Of a stretch of DNA of 7,582 nucleotides, positions 7,001-7,582 are shown piece after piece. The stretch is from contig JADGCM010000080.1 in the NCBI GenBank assembly GCA_015228995.1, forward strand, positions 1 to 7,582, read 5' to 3'. Both the position numbers and the translations under genes were made by a program. The stretch comes from Magnetococcales bacterium. Its GTDB lineage: Bacteria; Pseudomonadota; Magnetococcia; Magnetococcales; JADGCH01. Position 1 is the first letter of the stretch, and the number at the start of each line of letters is the position of its first letter. The notes below the pieces were generated by a model that made no database searches, was not told where the DNA came from, and saw only the letters and a list, made by a program, of their open reading frames with translations.

Positions 7001-7255
7001 CATGACCGAACGGTCGCGGCTTAGTTCGTCGACAGCGATAGTGAGGGCGTCAGCGGGGAGTTGGGGGTTGAGGCGGGCCAGGGCCTGATACAAGCGGGCG
7101 GTCAATATCACCTCGCTGCTGGTCTCCCGTTGCAGGGCACCACTGGCTCCGAAGCGCTCTTCCAGGGCCGCTAGCGTCTGCCAGCCCAGATCGGCCAGCA
7201 GTCCGAGGGCGGGTTGCTCAACCAGCTGATTTTCGCTGTAGGTATTATAACTCAT
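4094..7255 (-). CDS. hsdR: Type I restriction enzyme R subunit (HsdR), full length
   Basis: This 1053-aa protein is the motor and nuclease subunit of a type I restriction-modification complex, which translocates DNA from an HsdMS-bound site and cuts at a distance. The N-terminal PD-(D/E)xK nuclease shows D150 (SCRPDLVG) and E164-x-K166 (VVIEFKRPG). The SF2 translocase follows, with Walker A QTQGSGKS (K306), DEAH box D401-E402-A403-H404, AFTGTP (motif III), GFDAP, and QTIARANRV (motif VI). The C-terminal third or so is the helical region of HsdR, ending with a typical FEHFYESY segment. The length agrees with intact HsdR proteins near 1040 aa. The start ATG at 7255 has AGG (7264-7262) 6 nt upstream; the next Met is about 80 residues further in. 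All motifs are intact. HsdM and HsdS are absent here and should lie to the right or elsewhere. An upstream open frame on the same strand overlaps the start by 11 nt. Confidence 0.96.
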   Translation of the reverse strand: MSYNTYSENQLVEQPALGLLADLGWQTLAALEERFGASGALQRETSSEVILTARLYQALARLNPQLPADALTIAVDELSRDRSVMSLVAANREIYRLLKEGLLVSLPDREHGGQKSVRLRLVDWENPENNDFLAVNQFAITGSRYSCRPDLVGFVNGLPLVVIEFKRPGVAARAAFDENLSRYREQIPALFWYNALLIASNGSDSRVGSLTADWGRFFEWKRIEREEEPRRVSLEVILKGVCDPARLLDLVENFTLFSEHKAGLVKIIGQNHQYLGVNNAIASMRAARRDGHGRAGVFWQTQGSGKSFSMVFFAQKVLRKLAGNWTFVVVTDRVELDEQIAKTFKVAGAVSEAESDHCHAGSGAHLRQLLRGNHRYIFTLVHKFQSTEQLSDRTDVIVLTDEAHRSQYDTLALNMRAALPKAIFLAFTGTPLIAGEERTREVFGDYVSIYDFQQSVADGATVPLFYENRTPELQLVNPDLNEAIYRLIEDAELDPEQESKLERELARQYHLLTRDDRLETVAQDIVRHFLGRGFMGKALVVSIDKVTALKMHDKVRQHWLAASQQVNDELGRADLTPSRRAELLQQLDVLSTTEMALIVSPGHNEIAQMRKLGLEIEPHRQRMNESQPPLDEKFRDAQDPLRLVFVCAMWLTGFDAPSCSTVYLDKPMRNHALMQTIARANRVFPGKHSGLIVDYANVFTSLEKALAIYGAGDGGQNPVKDKQQLVEDLRQAVAEATAFCNAQGIALAELEQLAAGDGMERLQRLEDAINALISPDSMRRDFFSHERLLSTLYRAVKPDTVALEFADRVAAIHTIAAAMRAKLNLGSPDIKRVMGNINTLLDDSITGMTICEHGPPALDLSKINCEALAQRFRQSRHKNTELEQLKAAIGARLEQLIRLNRTRADFAQKFTQLIDSYNAGSRNIEELFHNLLELSRSLNEEQERHVRENMSEEELVVFDILTRPAPDLSPEERAIVKQVARVLLERLKQLLVLNWRQKAMSRSQLKLTIEDMLDSGLPAAYTPDIYELKCAVIFEHFYESYPERNSSVYGAAA

Positions 7256-7376
7256 GGAGGGCCTGCTCGATGGGCAGCGGGATGATGTCAGTCATTTGTG
7301 CAGGCACCCCTTGCACAATTTCAGATGTTTCCTGGGGCGATGCCCACTTAAGGCGGGACAGCCTCCGTCTTCCCCC
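7245..7376 (-). other. Short open frame overlapping the hsdR start: small ORF or 3' gene remnant
   Basis: On the minus strand a frame is open from just after TGA at 7379-7377 to TAA at 7247-7245, with 43 sense codons. Its stop lies inside hsdR, so the two frames overlap by 11 nt (ATGAGTTATAA). The last part reads MTDIIPLPIEQALHEL from an ATG at 7295. The preceding codons (LKWASPQETSEIVQ) also look like ordinary protein, but no good start is seen there. It could be a 16-aa leader coupled to hsdR, or the C-terminal remnant of an upstream hsd-operon gene cut off by the palindromic repeats. I recognise no family. Confidence 0.3.
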
Positions 7377-7414
7377 TCACCCCCCGACCCCCTCTCCCAC
7401 AGGTGGAGAGGGGG
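7375..7414. repeat. C/T-rich palindromic repeat, copy 1
   Basis: CCCCCTCTCC (7388-7397) pairs perfectly with GGAGAGGGGG (7405-7414) around a 7-nt loop. The stem is preceded by the lead-in CCTCACCCCCCGA. The unit resembles the widespread proteobacterial intergenic palindromes of the CCTCACCCC..CCCTCTCC..GGAGAGGG type. It is non-coding. Confidence 0.7.
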
Positions 7415-7498
7415 AGAATGAAGCAGCTTCTTCATCCTTTCTACCTGTGGGCTACCCCATACACACATCATGGAAGAGTACGTAGCCAGGTCATGAAA

Positions 7499-7534
7499 CC
7501 TCACCCCCAACCCCTCTCCATAAATGGAGAGGGG
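7499..7534. repeat. C/T-rich palindromic repeat, copy 2
   Basis: The lead-in CCTCACCCCCAA (7499-7510) almost matches copy 1. CCCCTCTCCA (7511-7520) pairs perfectly with TGGAGAGGGG (7525-7534) around the loop TAAA. The orientation is the same as copy 1, about 124 bp further on. Confidence 0.7.
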
Positions 7535-7553
7535 AGTAAAAACGGCATCATGC

Positions 7554-7582
7554 CTCCCCCTCTCCCCTTGTGGGAGAGGGGG
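7554..7582. repeat. C/T-rich palindromic repeat, copy 3, at window edge
   Basis: CCCCCTCTCCC (7556-7566) pairs perfectly with GGGAGAGGGGG (7572-7582) around the loop CTTGT. This is an 11-bp stem ending exactly at the window edge. The CCTCAC lead-in of the other copies is missing. The repeat cluster may continue to the right. Confidence 0.65.

Larger units (their letters stand above)
7256..7582. other. Gene-poor region upstream of hsdR
   Basis: Over 300 bases contain no convincing complete gene. Apart from the short minus-strand frame next to hsdR and the three palindromic repeats, there is an imperfect inverted pair, GGCTAC (7450-7455) and GTAGCC (7482-7487). I see no clear sigma-70 promoter reading into hsdR, so hsdR may be transcribed from genes further right, or from a promoter I cannot identify. 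Confidence 0.5.

Noticed and set aside
7292..7510. 72-codon minus-strand open frame across the repeat region
   Set aside because: Its sequence is largely the translation of the palindromic repeats (SPPLHLWERGSGGEGE type), a well-known source of false genes; its start is not supported.
7375..7582. Repeats considered as a CRISPR array
   Set aside because: The units are only three, palindromic, of unequal length and unevenly spaced, and there are no cas genes.

Overview
The window looks like proteobacterial, probably gammaproteobacterial, chromosomal DNA of moderate G+C. That placement is an inference from codon use, the style of the Shine-Dalgarno sites, and the C/T-rich palindromic repeats at the right edge. 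No rRNA or other phylogenetic marker is present, so it is tentative. I see no tRNA, rRNA, CRISPR array, transposase or phage gene.

Left part (1-4008, + strand) is a tightly packed five-gene cluster that reads as one operon entering from the left edge. Its order is: (1) the end of an unrecognised protein with a duplicated Asp/Glu/Tyr segment; (2) a 109-aa J-domain protein in which the usual HPD tripeptide is SPE; (3) a divergent GrpE-type nucleotide exchange factor with a long coiled coil; (4) a 606-aa Hsp70/DnaK paralogue with an intact ATPase core and a short, divergent C-terminal lid; (5) a zinc-ribbon protein fused to an HD hydrolase domain of the RelA/SpoT (alarmone hydrolase) type. The gaps are 12 nt, a 1-nt overlap (TGATG), about 30 nt and a 1-nt overlap (TAATG). 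Genes 2-4 make a complete J/GrpE/Hsp70 set, so this is a self-contained accessory chaperone machine rather than the housekeeping dnaKJ locus. The tightly coupled HD enzyme suggests a nucleotide- or stress-signalling function tied to it, which is the most interesting point of the window.

Middle (4009-4093) is a short convergent intergenic region. A perfect GNRA-loop hairpin overlaps the last codons of the HD gene, and copies of a TGGCTA/TAGCCA motif follow it.

Right part (4094-7255, - strand) is an intact type I restriction endonuclease subunit (HsdR, 1053 aa) with PD-(D/E)xK nuclease and SF2 translocase motifs. Its partners HsdM and HsdS are not in the window and would be expected to the right. 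From 7256 to the right edge there is no convincing complete gene. The stretch holds a short minus-strand open frame that runs into and overlaps the hsdR start, and three C/T-rich palindromic repeats. A restriction gene beside an accessory chaperone/HD operon is compatible with a defence or stress island, but the sequence alone does not show that the operon is a defence system.
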